Numbered from the stretch's first letter, positions 35,801 through 48,548 are shown. The stretch is 64,000 nt of DNA from an uncultured Actinomycetes bacterium (GCA_903872155.1 CAIQJP010000046.1:1-64000); one strand, 5' to 3'. The notes: generated from the sequence alone by a model not told the origin. Program-made: numbers and translations.

Positions 35801-35829
35801 CTCTTCTGAATTCTTCGCCACTTCGCCAT
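32821..35829 (-). CDS. Large RCC1-repeat surface protein with 53-Thr linker
   Basis: A 1002-residue exported protein. A basic signal peptide ends near DRASA (36). Residues about 45-395 are RCC1-type propeller repeats (CALLDTNDVKCWGRNTEGQLG and many CAV...CWG units). About 400-560 looks like a DUF4082-type beta-sandwich (GYVTKVLFAKD, ITAGATFTVGFS). An uninterrupted run of 53 Thr follows at 565-617, then further Thr/Pro blocks to about 710, a helical domain (ITDEQLAEVLTALES), a Ser/Gly stretch and at least one membrane helix near the C-terminus (about 945-985). It is probably cell-wall or membrane anchored, with a display or adhesion role (inference). Confidence 0.85.
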   Translation of the reverse strand: MAKWRRIQKRRRVLTFLPLLLCLIGLNSGFFDRASADTSDTSIDSEYLLQQGSISSGPYQKCAITVNHGVQCMGYGPGGRIGDGTEIDRASFVDVVGLTSDVRSVSAGAASTCAVTIAGGAKCWGSGVGGGVPNNFSLIPVDVQGATTGVQSVEVGESGATCFLMTAGTVKCMGDNRWGTLGDGTQVGSDTLVDVVGLGGPVASINSASETTCAVMKSGVLKCWGYVGFGKAGDGTWDGGNSSAPFWAAPTAIPGMTSIASVAGTYKTICAVNTDGGVKCWGTSERGTLGNGQIWGSPTPVQVTGLTSGVIALTGGTEHYCALLDTNDVKCWGRNTEGQLGLGSASGPVTVPTSVVGLSGTITAIAAGPYTTCALNSIGELRCWGSVPTLINGFTGVLTPVRTISPGANTMLHGWYPASFSPTYNFPLNVGLRLTTSESGYVTKVLFAKDPNNTGPHTGTVWDASGNVLAQKAYTNETANGWQEVVFDTPVRITAGATFTVGFSLENHIFANQPDFPRQSSGPLSLSDQGGHYNYTSDVSGFPSGRTGTNYGVDLEFVTDASMPTTTTTTTTTTTTTTTTTTTTTTTTTTTTTTTTTTTTTTTTTTTTTTTTTTTTTLAPTTTSTTTEVPTTTSTSTTSTTVAPTTTEPLIVQVVTTTEPPTPTSTTTTTTLPPTTTTSTTTSTTTTLPPTTTTSTTTTAPTTTSTLAPTTTPQVVIPDEITDEQLAEVLTALESENVSPKQVAAAVDQILAGEVSASQATDLATSAKVLESIDTSQAAEIFAEIPVGDLTAEQEAELVAAVSDAPTEIKNTFEATIDVYGGGLDDYVPVGSNLDVGGRRSLIAATTAVSTIAAGAGAVSTSGSSSGGGSSSSGDRDDRGGGSPSTRVTDLEMERIARRQARKMMARKSGASNLNNQIGNGTNMAKMTPQRIISLIVKEISALSFTLAGSVIVLFTLSGQTRKIALIATGVAVFLHFANAFAEMRKGHGDFHPMSEDTSIGD
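33979..34137. repeat. Threonine-codon microsatellite
   Basis: 159 bases of GTN-type triplets on the plus strand encode 53 consecutive Thr on the minus strand. Within it a 33-base block (starting GTCGTCGTCGTAGTTG) is present twice in tandem, and later come GTG-GTT and GTA-GTT alternations. This shows recent slippage and makes length variation between strains likely. Confidence 0.9.
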
Positions 35830-35935
35830 GATGTGTGTACAAGATTAGTTACTCAAGTGAAATGAGTAATTTTTGTACAGCCATTCAGATGTGTTGTTTA
35901 CCCAATGTTCACAAATGAAATACGTCAGTGATTCA

Positions 35936-37918
35936 CTAGATCGATGAACCAGCGCGTTCGCCGTCGACGACAGCAGCATGCGCCCGGCGAGGTGCGACGC
36001 AGTCACCAACGCGTTCAACACTCACACCAGCATTCTTGAGGTCGTTGTACAACCACTCAACCGGGCTCGGCGGAACGGCAAGCACCACCCAATCGGGGCG
36101 GCGGGTTTGATTTACGCCAGTGGGGTGATGCAACAGCGTGAGTTCGCCATTTGCAAAACCCATCGGCACTAAGTCGGTTGATTGCACGATGCCTTTTGCA
36201 CCAGCGCGCATCCACCAGTTTTCCATGTCGAGGGTTATGCCGAGATCTTGCCCAACGACCATTCCGGGGGTCACGATTTCAACATTGCAACCACGATCGG
36301 CCAACACTTCAGCGGTCGACGTGGCGTGATGGAATCCGATTTCATCAATCACAACAACCGAGTCACCAGATTGCGGCCCGCCCATGAGAGCGGAGCCATC
36401 AAGAATGGCGCGCACATCACACACGCGATTGGCAGTTTCGTCAGTGCTGGCATCGGGGACCCACCACGGACGTGTTGGCTCGGCGCCGGTTGCAACGATG
36501 ACGTGATCGGGTTTGGTCTCTTCAACTAAACCTGGCCAAACACCCGAGCCATAAACAAATGAAACTCCGAGACGATTGCATTCGGCGAGTTGATTACGGA
36601 TCATGTCGCCAAATTCGGCACGGTTCGGAACACTTGCAGCGATGCGCACTTGACCACCGGCAACGGGTTCTTTTTCGTACACCGTGACTTGATGACCTTT
36701 GCGTGCAGCAGCAATTGCCGCTTGCAGACCAGCCGGACCAGCACCGGCAACCATCACTTTTTTCGGCTTAGAAGTGATCGCAAGATGATTGTCAACTCGC
36801 CATTCGTTTTCGCGTCCAGTGCGCGGATTCTCAATGCAACCCAACCAACGGTTGAGTCCCATACGACCAACACATTCTTGATTGCAGCTCAAGCACAAAC
36901 GAATTTCGTCAGTCGCGCCGGCTCGAGCCTTGATGGCAAAGTCGGCATCGGCGATTTGTCCGCGCACAATGCCGACTAAATCGCATTGGCCTTCGGCGAG
37001 TGCACGCTCGGCTTGCAACGGATCTTTGAAACGGCCAACGCCAACAACTGGAAGATCAACTGCTTTACGAATTGCGGCCGGAATGAACATGGCATAGCCC
37101 GGAGGAATATGCATGCTGGCTTCAATCATGAACAAGCTGGCAGTGGCGACACCGATCGATGTGTTGATGTAATCAACTTGGCCAGTTGCTTCCACAATCT
37201 TGGCGACTTCAACTGCTTCATCAATCGTTGTTCCACCATCAATAAATTCGTCACCGCACAAGCGCACACCAAGTGCTAAACGGTTACCGATGACATTGCG
37301 AACTGCGGCAACAATCTCGACCAGAATGCGTGCACGATTGACAAGCGAACCGCCGTATTCATCGGTACGACGATTGGTGGCGGGTGATAAGAAGCCACGA
37401 ACGATTGATGAGTGGCTGCACTGCAGTTCAATACCGTCAAAGCCACCTTCGGCACAATGTTCGGCAACGAGCGCGTAACCCGCGATGATCTCATCAATTT
37501 CTGCGTGCGTGACTGCTTTAGGAACTTCGCGAAAGAGGGGATCGGCAACAGCCGATGGAGCCCACACTGGCAAGCGACTGAACATACTGCTGGCCTGACC
37601 ACCGTTGTGGTTGATCTGGGCAAAGATCGGCACGCGATGACGATGGACAGCATCGGTGATGCGCTTGTAGTCAGGGATCACGTCGCGATGAAAACCGTGA
37701 ATCAGTTTTTCGTAGGGCCAGTCGGTGGGGTGCGTGCTGTGCTCTTCGGTGATGATGAGCCCGGCGCCGCCCGCTGCACGCGCCGCGTAGTAGTCGGCAT
37801 GTTGCTCGGTGGGTTTGCCATCACGGGCATAGTTAGTGAGGTGAGCGCTAAAGACAATGCGGTTGCGGGTCGTGACTGGCCCGAGTTCAAGAGGTGTCCA
37901 TAAATAGCGGTAGCCCAC
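35936..37918 (-). CDS. FadH/old-yellow-enzyme-type NADH:flavin oxidoreductase
   Basis: A 660-residue two-part enzyme. Residues about 1-350 are an old-yellow-enzyme TIM barrel (LGPVTTRNRIVFSAH, FAQINHNGGQA, GFDGIELQCSH, RGFLSPATNRRTDEYGGSL). The cluster-binding Cys set is LCLSCNQEC plus a further Cys in LGCIENP. The C-terminal half is an FAD/NAD(P) domain (VMVAGAGPAGLQAAIAAARKG). This is the architecture of 2,4-dienoyl-CoA reductase FadH and trimethylamine dehydrogenase relatives. A named subgroup of such enzymes is associated with mycofactocin; proximity to mftEF and resemblance make that possible but not shown. Divergent from the SDR gene. Confidence 0.87.
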   Translation of the reverse strand: MGYRYLWTPLELGPVTTRNRIVFSAHLTNYARDGKPTEQHADYYAARAAGGAGLIITEEHSTHPTDWPYEKLIHGFHRDVIPDYKRITDAVHRHRVPIFAQINHNGGQASSMFSRLPVWAPSAVADPLFREVPKAVTHAEIDEIIAGYALVAEHCAEGGFDGIELQCSHSSIVRGFLSPATNRRTDEYGGSLVNRARILVEIVAAVRNVIGNRLALGVRLCGDEFIDGGTTIDEAVEVAKIVEATGQVDYINTSIGVATASLFMIEASMHIPPGYAMFIPAAIRKAVDLPVVGVGRFKDPLQAERALAEGQCDLVGIVRGQIADADFAIKARAGATDEIRLCLSCNQECVGRMGLNRWLGCIENPRTGRENEWRVDNHLAITSKPKKVMVAGAGPAGLQAAIAAARKGHQVTVYEKEPVAGGQVRIAASVPNRAEFGDMIRNQLAECNRLGVSFVYGSGVWPGLVEETKPDHVIVATGAEPTRPWWVPDASTDETANRVCDVRAILDGSALMGGPQSGDSVVVIDEIGFHHATSTAEVLADRGCNVEIVTPGMVVGQDLGITLDMENWWMRAGAKGIVQSTDLVPMGFANGELTLLHHPTGVNQTRRPDWVVLAVPPSPVEWLYNDLKNAGVSVERVGDCVAPRRAHAAVVDGERAGSSI

Positions 37919-37939
37919 GTCGTAGACGCTACGCCTCGC

Positions 37940-37967
37940 CTAGGGTTGATGCCTATCTAGGGTTGCT
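37940..37967 (+). promoter_or_regulatory. Direct repeat CTAGGGTTG in a divergent promoter region
   Basis: CTAGGGTTG occurs at 37940-37948 and 37957-37965; the similarity extends to CTAGGGTTGNTG in both. The 17-base spacing and location between the FadH-like (37918) and SDR (37984) starts suggest a regulator or sigma-factor site shared by both genes. Confidence 0.35.
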
Positions 37968-37983
37968 GATTTAAGGGGGATTT

Positions 37984-38817
37984 ATGAAAGATCTACACGG
38001 CAAGGTGGCGGTCATCACTGGCGCAGCGAGTGGAATTGGGCGCGCTATGACCGACCGTTTCATTGCGGCGGGCATGAAGATCGTTTTGGCCGACGTTGAC
38101 GAGGTCAAGTTGCGCAATGTTGAAGCCGAGCTCACTGAAAATGGTGCTGATGTTTTCCCGGTCACGGTTGATGTGTCTTTGGGCGAGAGCGTTGAAGAGC
38201 TAGCCCGCAAGACCCTCGAAAAATATGGTGCCGCGCACGTGTTGTGTAATAACGCCGGTGTTGCGGGTGTTGGCGATCAATGGACCGGACCGATGAGTGT
38301 GTGGGATTGGGTCATCAACATCAATTTGTACGGAGTCGTGCACGGTATTCGTTCGTTCTTGCCGATCATGCTTGATCAAAACGAAGGACACATTGTCAAC
38401 ACGGCATCAATGGCTGGACTCATTGCGATGCCAGGTTTTGGTCCGTACAACGCAACCAAGCACGCAGTCGTCGCAATGAGCGAAGGTTTGTTTCTTGAGC
38501 TTGAAGCAAAAGGTTCGGGTGTGAGTTGCAGTGTGCTGTGTCCAGGATTCGTGAAGACCAGTTTGACGACCGATATCAAATGGAGCGAACGACTCGGTGC
38601 GCAACCGTCAGATCCAACCGATCCGATCAGTTCAATGATGAACGAAATGTTGAAGGCTGGCGTTGAAGATGGAATTCCAGCGAGCGACGTTGCCCAACAA
38701 GTTCACGACGCGGTTGTTGCAAACCAGTTCTGGATTTTGACGCATCCCGATTTTCGCCAGGCGCCAGTTGAGCGCATGCAACGCGCCGCAGCTCAACAAA
38801 ACCCCACTCTTGGTTAA
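37984..38817 (+). CDS. Short-chain dehydrogenase/reductase
   Basis: A 277-residue classical SDR. The NAD(P) loop is TGAASGIG (12-19), D37 in LADVD favours NAD, NNAG is at 89-92 and the catalytic set is S142, Y155 and K159 (YNATK). It is full length. The substrate is not predictable; a hydroxyacyl or alcohol substrate is typical. It does not show the insertion I associate with mycofactocin-dependent SDRs. Strong ribosome site GGGGGA four bases before the ATG. Divergent from the FadH-type gene. Confidence 0.9.
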   Translation: MKDLHGKVAVITGAASGIGRAMTDRFIAAGMKIVLADVDEVKLRNVEAELTENGADVFPVTVDVSLGESVEELARKTLEKYGAAHVLCNNAGVAGVGDQWTGPMSVWDWVININLYGVVHGIRSFLPIMLDQNEGHIVNTASMAGLIAMPGFGPYNATKHAVVAMSEGLFLELEAKGSGVSCSVLCPGFVKTSLTTDIKWSERLGAQPSDPTDPISSMMNEMLKAGVEDGIPASDVAQQVHDAVVANQFWILTHPDFRQAPVERMQRAAAQQNPTLG

Positions 38818-38831
38818 ATCAACCTTGTGAT

Positions 38832-40019
38832 TCAGTGAGCGGCGGGGGCGGTGCCGTCAGCTTTTTTCTTCGGTGGTGGAACTCCAACCGAAACTGACTT
38901 CTCAGCCCACTCTGGCCAACGACGACGACTCACAATGCTGAGAGTGCGCAACAACTTCATCGCGACTTCGTCTTCTTGTGCTGGACGCGATTCAATCACG
39001 CCATCTTTGATCATGCGCGAAATCACTTCTTCGCCAAGTTCGGTACGAACAATGGTGAGAGTCCAGTCGTTGTCTTTGCCAATACCGCCCGTTGAGATGT
39101 CGGCGTGTTCGGCTGCGAAGTCGGGGCAGTTCTTGCAACCTTCGCGCGTCCATTGGTGACATTCTTTGAGATCAATTTCGTGGAACGAACCGTCCTTCAT
39201 CCAAATCTGGAAGGCGCCCTTAATGTTCATCTTCACCATGTCTTGCTTCTTCAAGCCGTACTTGGCTTCGAAGAGCTCTTCAAAGATGGCATCATCAAAA
39301 GTCTTTGAACACAGCAAGCCAATGTTGAACAAGAAAGGCTTGCCTACTTTGCCGGCCTTGCGATCCCACATGACCGGCGGCGATGAGGTCTGGCAACCCA
39401 TACCAACAAGGGCCAACTTAGAAAGGCCTTGTTCTTTGGCCTCACGCAATGCGAGAGGGTTCGCACAATAGGTGTATCGCGAGCCTGCAGTTGCCAAGAC
39501 TTCTTCTTTGTTACGAGCGAGAGCCGGCTTGGCCTTCCATGCATCGTCATTTTCAACGCCGCTCACAAGGGCGCCTTCGATGTAGTCGTTCTCCATCAGC
39601 CAAATCAACATGGCCGACACGAATCCACCGTCTTGACCTTTTTTGTGCTGCACCTTGTCGGTGGCACGAGTCAACAACAGTTGACGCCAGATGCCAGACA
39701 TTTCTTCGGGCTGACGGGTGCGACCAAAGAGGTGGTTGTCGGCTGATTCTTCCCACTTGCGGAATCGCGGGCAGGCACGGGTGCAGGTGGTGCAACCCTT
39801 TTCGCCGTGAATGCAGTTGTCGAGACCGAGTTCTTCTTCAATGTGGAAGGGCTTGTACTTACCTTCTTCGTGTTCGTAGCCGATCACGTCGTGGGGGCAG
39901 GTGACAACACAGCCAGCGCAACCCGTGCACAGACCAGTGGTTATGACCTCTTCGTAGAGTTCTTTCCACTGGGCGGTCCAGCGTTCGGCTTTTGGCGGTG
40001 CAGACTCGGTAATTGTCAT
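38832..40019 (-). CDS. F420 hydrogenase/dehydrogenase beta-subunit family protein (FrhB-like)
   Basis: A 395-residue iron-sulfur flavoprotein of the FrhB/FpoF family. Cysteines C31, C34, C37 and C41 (CTGCAGCVVTCP) form one 4Fe-4S motif and C69, C76, C79 and C83 a second. The FrhB_N/C parts follow, with KKGQDGGFVSAMLIWLMEN, ATAGSRYTYCANPLAL, VGMGCQTSS and CKNCPDFAAEHADISTGGIG. Such proteins transfer electrons between F420, flavin and iron-sulfur partners. No hydrogenase subunits are nearby, so this is a stand-alone type. ATG at 40019 is preferred over the ORF start upstream. Confidence 0.88.
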   Translation of the reverse strand: MTITESAPPKAERWTAQWKELYEEVITTGLCTGCAGCVVTCPHDVIGYEHEEGKYKPFHIEEELGLDNCIHGEKGCTTCTRACPRFRKWEESADNHLFGRTRQPEEMSGIWRQLLLTRATDKVQHKKGQDGGFVSAMLIWLMENDYIEGALVSGVENDDAWKAKPALARNKEEVLATAGSRYTYCANPLALREAKEQGLSKLALVGMGCQTSSPPVMWDRKAGKVGKPFLFNIGLLCSKTFDDAIFEELFEAKYGLKKQDMVKMNIKGAFQIWMKDGSFHEIDLKECHQWTREGCKNCPDFAAEHADISTGGIGKDNDWTLTIVRTELGEEVISRMIKDGVIESRPAQEDEVAMKLLRTLSIVSRRRWPEWAEKSVSVGVPPPKKKADGTAPAAH

Positions 40020-40098
40020 GGCTTTCAATCTACGCTGAGGACAGGTGGTCTCGGGTAGCCGAAGTGGCACTAATGATCACAGAATTTTGAGGAACACC

Positions 40099-42757
<2,659 letters not shown>

Positions 42758-44005
42758 TTAAGCCTGATAAGCGGTTTCAGCGTGCTGGCTTTGGTCGAGA
42801 CCAACGAGTTCTTGTTCAGCATTAACGCGCAACCCCATGGTCTTGTTGATAATTGTCGCAATTAGGTAAGTGACTACGAAACTGAAAGCGAAAACGACGA
42901 TGCTGGCGAGCGCCTGCTTGCCAAGTAACGATGCGCCACCACCGTTGAAAAGTCCGTCAGCTCCGAGCGAATTGATGGAAACATCACTAAAAAGGCCCAA
43001 CAAAATTGACCCCAGAAGTCCACCGACAAGGTGAACGGCAATGACATCAAGGCTGTCGTCAAACCCAAAGCGTGACTTCAATGTCAAGCACAAGTAGCAC
43101 ACTGAGCCAGCAAGGAGACCAATCAACATGGCCGATGATGCGCTCACAAATCCTGCACATGGTGTGATGGCCACCAAGCCAGCGACTGCACCAGATACTG
43201 CACCGAGTGTTGTTGCGTGACCAGCCTTGAGTTTTTCGACGAGCAACCAACTCAACATTGCGGCTGCTGCTGCAACATGAGTATTCACAACTGCTTGAGC
43301 AGCCAAACCGTTTGCTGCCAATGCTGAACCAGCATTGAATCCGAACCAACCAAACCACAAGATTCCAGTTCCCATCACGGTGAAGGGCAAGTTGTGCGGA
43401 GGCATGGCCTCGCGTGGCCAGCCTTTGCGCGGCTTCAAAATCAAGATCACCGCAAGTGCGGCAGCACCTGCATTGATATGGACGACAGCCCCACCAGCAA
43501 AGTCGAGCGCGCCTCTTTTGAACAACCAACCGTTCGGGCTAAACACCCAGTGAGCGACGGTGGGGTAGACCAAGATGGCCCAAACTCCTATGAGAATTGC
43601 GTATGCCGAGAATTTCAAACGATCAGCGGTTGCACCAGTAATCAAGGCGGGAGTAATGACCGCAAACATCATTTGATAGGCCACAAACAAAATTGGTGGA
43701 ATGACCAAAGCAAATGCTCCGGTGTATCCAGGAAGCTCGCCGACCGTGTTGATGTCTTTGAGAAAAGCGAAATCTAAATTGCCGAACCAACCATTGGTTC
43801 CGCCGAAGGCGAGACTAAAACCAACGCCGACCCACAAAATGGTGATGAGTCCCATGGCGAAGATGTTTTGCATCAACATACCGAGCACATTTTTGCTGCG
43901 CACCATGCCTCCGTAAAAGAAAGCGAGTCCGGGGGTCATAAACAGCACGAGCGCAGTTGACACCAAGACCCAGGCGGTCGCGCCAGAGTCGATCTGATAA
44001 TTCAT
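42758..44005 (-). CDS. amtB: Ammonium transporter, first copy
   Basis: A 415-residue Amt/MEP/Rh protein with 11 helices. FFYGGMVRSKNVLGMLMQN, DFAGGAVVHINAGAAALA and VHLVGGLLGSILLG carry the ammonium-recruiting and twin-His regions. ATG at 44005 is chosen: AGGAGA lies seven bases upstream, and the longer frame runs through the intergenic control region. It heads its own unit with glnK1, isolated from the upstream pair by a terminator, and preceded at 44090-44111 by a GlnR-like box. High expression under nitrogen limitation is expected. Confidence 0.95.
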   Translation of the reverse strand: MNYQIDSGATAWVLVSTALVLFMTPGLAFFYGGMVRSKNVLGMLMQNIFAMGLITILWVGVGFSLAFGGTNGWFGNLDFAFLKDINTVGELPGYTGAFALVIPPILFVAYQMMFAVITPALITGATADRLKFSAYAILIGVWAILVYPTVAHWVFSPNGWLFKRGALDFAGGAVVHINAGAAALAVILILKPRKGWPREAMPPHNLPFTVMGTGILWFGWFGFNAGSALAANGLAAQAVVNTHVAAAAAMLSWLLVEKLKAGHATTLGAVSGAVAGLVAITPCAGFVSASSAMLIGLLAGSVCYLCLTLKSRFGFDDSLDVIAVHLVGGLLGSILLGLFSDVSINSLGADGLFNGGGASLLGKQALASIVVFAFSFVVTYLIATIINKTMGLRVNAEQELVGLDQSQHAETAYQA

Positions 44006-44089
44006 GTTGGTTCTCCTGATCAGTTTGTGATCTGTTGTCATCTCGGGGGCACGAGAGGACATGAACACCGTACGAAACTCAGTCCGCCT

Positions 44090-44111
44090 AATTGTTTCGG
44101 CAATGTAAACG
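44090..44111 (-). promoter_or_regulatory. GlnR-like box before amtB1
   Basis: Read on the minus strand the site has TTTAC-N6-GAAAC, close to the actinobacterial GlnR pattern gTnAC-n6-GaAAC. The surrounding 22 bases match 18 of 22 with the site before the second amtB (46310-46331). It lies 85 bases upstream of the amtB1 ATG. Confidence 0.6.
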
Positions 44112-44119
44112 AATTGTGC

Positions 44120-44167
44120 GGTAAAAAGGATGTCCCCGAGTTGACAGCGAACTGTCAACTCGGGGAC
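44120..44167 (-). terminator. Rho-independent terminator after glnK2
   Basis: GTCCCCGAGTTGACAG (44132-44147) and its exact complement at 44152-44167 form a 16-bp stem with loop CGAA. Reading on the minus strand it is followed by CCTTTTTACC. It ends the amtB2-glnK2 unit before amtB1. Confidence 0.88.
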
Positions 44168-44244
44168 GGCCCCTACCGGAGAGGAGAACCTTCTCCGTGT
44201 TTGCCGCCAGCGGTGTCGCCAGCGAGCTCTTGTCTGGCCTTCAA

Positions 44245-46156
<1,912 letters not shown>

Positions 46157-46196
46157 GTGTCCTCCTAAGGAGATAGTGGTTTCTGGTAGGGGATGC

Positions 46197-46250
46197 ACGT
46201 CGCCATTGACGGGCGTAACGCCCGAAGTAACTTCGGGGGCTCGACGACGT
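46197..46250 (-). ncRNA. Structured mRNA leader before amtB2
   Basis: In the minus-strand transcript ACGTCGTC (46243-46250) can pair with GGCGACGT (46197-46204), enclosing two hairpins: CCCGAAG-TTA-CTTCGGG (46221-46237) and GGGCG-TTA-CGCCC (46211-46223). The hairpins share bases 46221-46223, so they cannot both form fully. It sits about 40-95 bases before the amtB2 ATG. It looks like a cis-regulatory element but matches no riboswitch class I recognise. Confidence 0.45.
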
Positions 46251-46309
46251 TGTCAGAACCGCTTGCGCTGGTAGAAACCTAGAAGGTTGATGTTTCTCAA
46301 GTGTCCGTG

Positions 46310-46331
46310 AATTGTTACGGCAGTGTGATCG
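46310..46331 (-). promoter_or_regulatory. GlnR-like box before amtB2
   Basis: Minus-strand reading ATCAC-N6-GTAAC, compatible with the GlnR half-site pattern and 18/22 identical to the box before amtB1. It lies 154 bases upstream of the amtB2 ATG, which leaves room for the transcribed leader. Confidence 0.55.
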
Positions 46332-46364
46332 CTGTGTTCGGTGGGTCGTGTGAGACGGGTCGAG

Positions 46365-48137
46365 TTAGACGAGACCGGTGACTGCGACATCAAGTGCAGC
46401 CCGGTGGTACTCAGTCGCCGTGAGAGCCGCGACAACATATGCCGACAACGTGACATACATGTCGCCCACCAACAAGTCTGTCGGGATTGAAGGATCTGGT
46501 CCTTTGACCGCATTCTTCATGGATTCGCTGAGCGACAAAATGTGCATGATGTCGTCAGTTGAGGCGGGCATCATTTTGGTTGCCACGCCGACCGCGTCAT
46601 GACCATTGTCAATTAGTGAATCAATAAAACAAGCCAAGGCAACGATTTCGACGAGGCCGATGCGGTCGAGAGCTCGGCTCAGCATCGGGTCAAGGCGCGG
46701 ATCGTCGAGATGCAGTTTCAAAGCGTGCAGTGAATGCAGATGACCATTGAGTCCTTGATCCGAAAAATCGGGCTCGGCACGATGGCGTTGCATTGCGTGA
46801 CCTATTTCGGGAATGCGTGACTCAATATTGCGACGATCAATAATTCGCCACCACTCATCGGCGTCATTGTTGAGAAGTTCATCAAAGAGATGAGAGGTAT
46901 CAACCGAAGTCCACACCTCGACCTGGGTTGTTGCGGAGAAATCATTGCGCCGCATCAACTTTTGGCGCAATAAAGGCGGAGTCAAAACTGTGGTCACGAG
47001 AACCATCAACAAAAGCGCTCCATAGAGTTTGTCATCAAGAACGCCTTTAGATAAGCCAATTGAGGCGAAAATCAACCCAACTTCGCCACGCGGAATCATG
47101 CCGATACCGATCAGCAACTTGTCGCCACCAGAACGTCCAATGCCGATTCCGGCAATCAATTTGCCAACGATTGCAACGACGATGAGTGCCGACGCAAGGG
47201 CCAAAACACTCGGTTTGAACATGGCTTCGAGATCGGCGTTGATACCGATACTCGCGAAGAAAACTGGAATGAAAATATGTCCGAGAGGGTTGAGCCCTTC
47301 AGCGATGCGCTCATGCTGGGTACTTCGTCCAACTGCAAGCCCGGCCATAAAAGCACCAATGATGAACGCAAGTTTTGCTTGATTGGCCAACAGTGAAAAA
47401 GCCAACGTGAGAGCGAACGCAATCGACACGATTGTTGTTGACGATTTTGCAAATCGATCGATTCGGGTGAATACACGTGGGATGACATAGATCGCGAGTA
47501 AGCCGGTGATCAGCAAGAATCCGATTGCTAAACCGAGAGTTTCAAAGACAACTCCGGCACTAATTGAACCTTCGGTGACGACTTTGACAACCACTGTCAA
47601 AATGACGAGACCCAAAACATCGTCGGCGACTGCGGCACCTAAAACAATGCGTGCTTCACGCAACGCCAAAGCTCGTAGATCACCAAGCACACGCGCAGTG
47701 ATACCAACGCTGGTGGCAGTCAGAGAAGCCCCAATAAATAAGGCGACTTTGGCATCTTCGCCAAAAGCTGCAGCAACCCCGAAGCCCGCAGCAAAAGGAA
47801 CTGCGACTCCAATGACGGCGACGAGTAGCGCAGGTTTTCCAACCTTGGCCATTTCACCGAGGTCCATTTCGAGACCAACTTGGAAGAGCAACAAAATGAC
47901 GCCGATTTCACCAAGCAGAAGAACCATGTTGGCGACATCAAGATGTTTGATCGGGTCAATCAGCCCAAGAACACTTGGACCGATGATGATGCCCGCGATG
48001 ATTTCGCCGAGTACGGCAGGGATCTTGATGCGTTCGGCAAGTTCGGCGGCCAAGCGTGCGACAAGAATGATGATGAGCAGGTTGCCGAGAATGAGCGCGA
48101 GGTCGTAACCCTCGGTTGAAGTGGCAAGCAAACTCAT
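46365..48137 (-). CDS. CPA2-family cation/proton antiporter
   Basis: A 590-residue protein. Residues about 1-400 form the 12-13 helix antiporter domain of the CPA2/KefB type, with the ion-site motif AAVADDVLGL (tandem Asp), GEIIAGIIIGPSVLGL at the start and GMIPRGEVGLIFA later. The C-terminal 180 residues are soluble and mostly helical (DEWWRIIDRRNIESRIPEIG...). They lack the TrkA-N nucleotide-binding fold usual in Kef proteins. Na+/H+ or K+/H+ exchange is expected. It lies on the same strand as the amt genes, 208 bases upstream. Confidence 0.87.
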   Translation of the reverse strand: MSLLATSTEGYDLALILGNLLIIILVARLAAELAERIKIPAVLGEIIAGIIIGPSVLGLIDPIKHLDVANMVLLLGEIGVILLLFQVGLEMDLGEMAKVGKPALLVAVIGVAVPFAAGFGVAAAFGEDAKVALFIGASLTATSVGITARVLGDLRALALREARIVLGAAVADDVLGLVILTVVVKVVTEGSISAGVVFETLGLAIGFLLITGLLAIYVIPRVFTRIDRFAKSSTTIVSIAFALTLAFSLLANQAKLAFIIGAFMAGLAVGRSTQHERIAEGLNPLGHIFIPVFFASIGINADLEAMFKPSVLALASALIVVAIVGKLIAGIGIGRSGGDKLLIGIGMIPRGEVGLIFASIGLSKGVLDDKLYGALLLMVLVTTVLTPPLLRQKLMRRNDFSATTQVEVWTSVDTSHLFDELLNNDADEWWRIIDRRNIESRIPEIGHAMQRHRAEPDFSDQGLNGHLHSLHALKLHLDDPRLDPMLSRALDRIGLVEIVALACFIDSLIDNGHDAVGVATKMMPASTDDIMHILSLSESMKNAVKGPDPSIPTDLLVGDMYVTLSAYVVAALTATEYHRAALDVAVTGLV

Positions 48138-48180
48138 TGGTGCAGGTTAGTAGTCAACGAACTTGAGCCGAAGACAGCGG

Positions 48181-48465
48181 TCAGGCTGCAACAAGCAGGT
48201 TTGCCTGCTCGAGGTTGTTGAGATTCAGCATCCAGCCTCGACCGCGAACTGTGCGAATTGAATCTGGACCAAGTGCTTTGCGAATTGAAACCAATAGCGA
48301 ATCGCATCGGCGTTCGTTTAATTCGGCGATTCCAGCCAGCCGCGACAATTCACGGCGACTCACGACGCGACCTGAACAGATAATCAAGGCCCGAAGAACC
48401 GCTGATTCCTGGGGCGGCAATGGGGTTGCAGACAAAACATCGGTGGAGTCGATAGCAGGTTCCAT
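48181..48465 (-). CDS. Stand-alone winged-helix DNA-binding protein
   Basis: A 94-residue protein consisting only of an OmpR/PhoB-type winged helix: QESAVLRALIICSGRVVSRRELSRLAGI, then RRCDSLLVSIRKALGPDSIRTVRGRGWML, which is the recognition helix and wing. No receiver domain precedes it, and ATG at 48465 gives a compact start. It could be a constitutive or ligand-independent regulator of the antiporter or the neighbouring amt genes (inference). TGTGAAC repeats with 11-bp spacing lie in its upstream region. Confidence 0.75.
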   Translation of the reverse strand: MEPAIDSTDVLSATPLPPQESAVLRALIICSGRVVSRRELSRLAGIAELNERRCDSLLVSIRKALGPDSIRTVRGRGWMLNLNNLEQANLLVAA

Positions 48466-48509
48466 GTCGGCAACCCTAGAAATGAGGCATTTCCACCATG
48501 TTTGACTTT

Positions 48510-48527
48510 TGTGAACGCCGTGTGAAC
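48510..48527. promoter_or_regulatory. 11-bp-phased TGTGAAC direct repeat
   Basis: TGTGAAC at 48510-48516 and again at 48521-48527. On the minus strand this reads TTCAC-N6-TTCAC, a spacing expected for OmpR-type winged helices. It lies between the winged-helix gene start (48465) and the acyl-CoA dehydrogenase start. Confidence 0.4.
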
Positions 48528-48548
48528 CGTGAAGTGTCCCAGCTCCAT

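Noticed and set aside
37984-38817. Mycofactocin-dependent SDR
   Set aside because: The sequence fits a classical SDR without the extra cofactor-binding insertion; proximity alone is not enough.
39449-39904. Plus-strand 151-codon frame opposite the FrhB-like gene
   Set aside because: No recognisable domain; the opposite strand encodes two intact cysteine clusters and the conserved FrhB motifs.
46197-46260. Glutamine riboswitch before amtB2
   Set aside because: The conserved core of that class as I know it is not visible; only generic hairpins are seen, so I listed it as unclassified leader.
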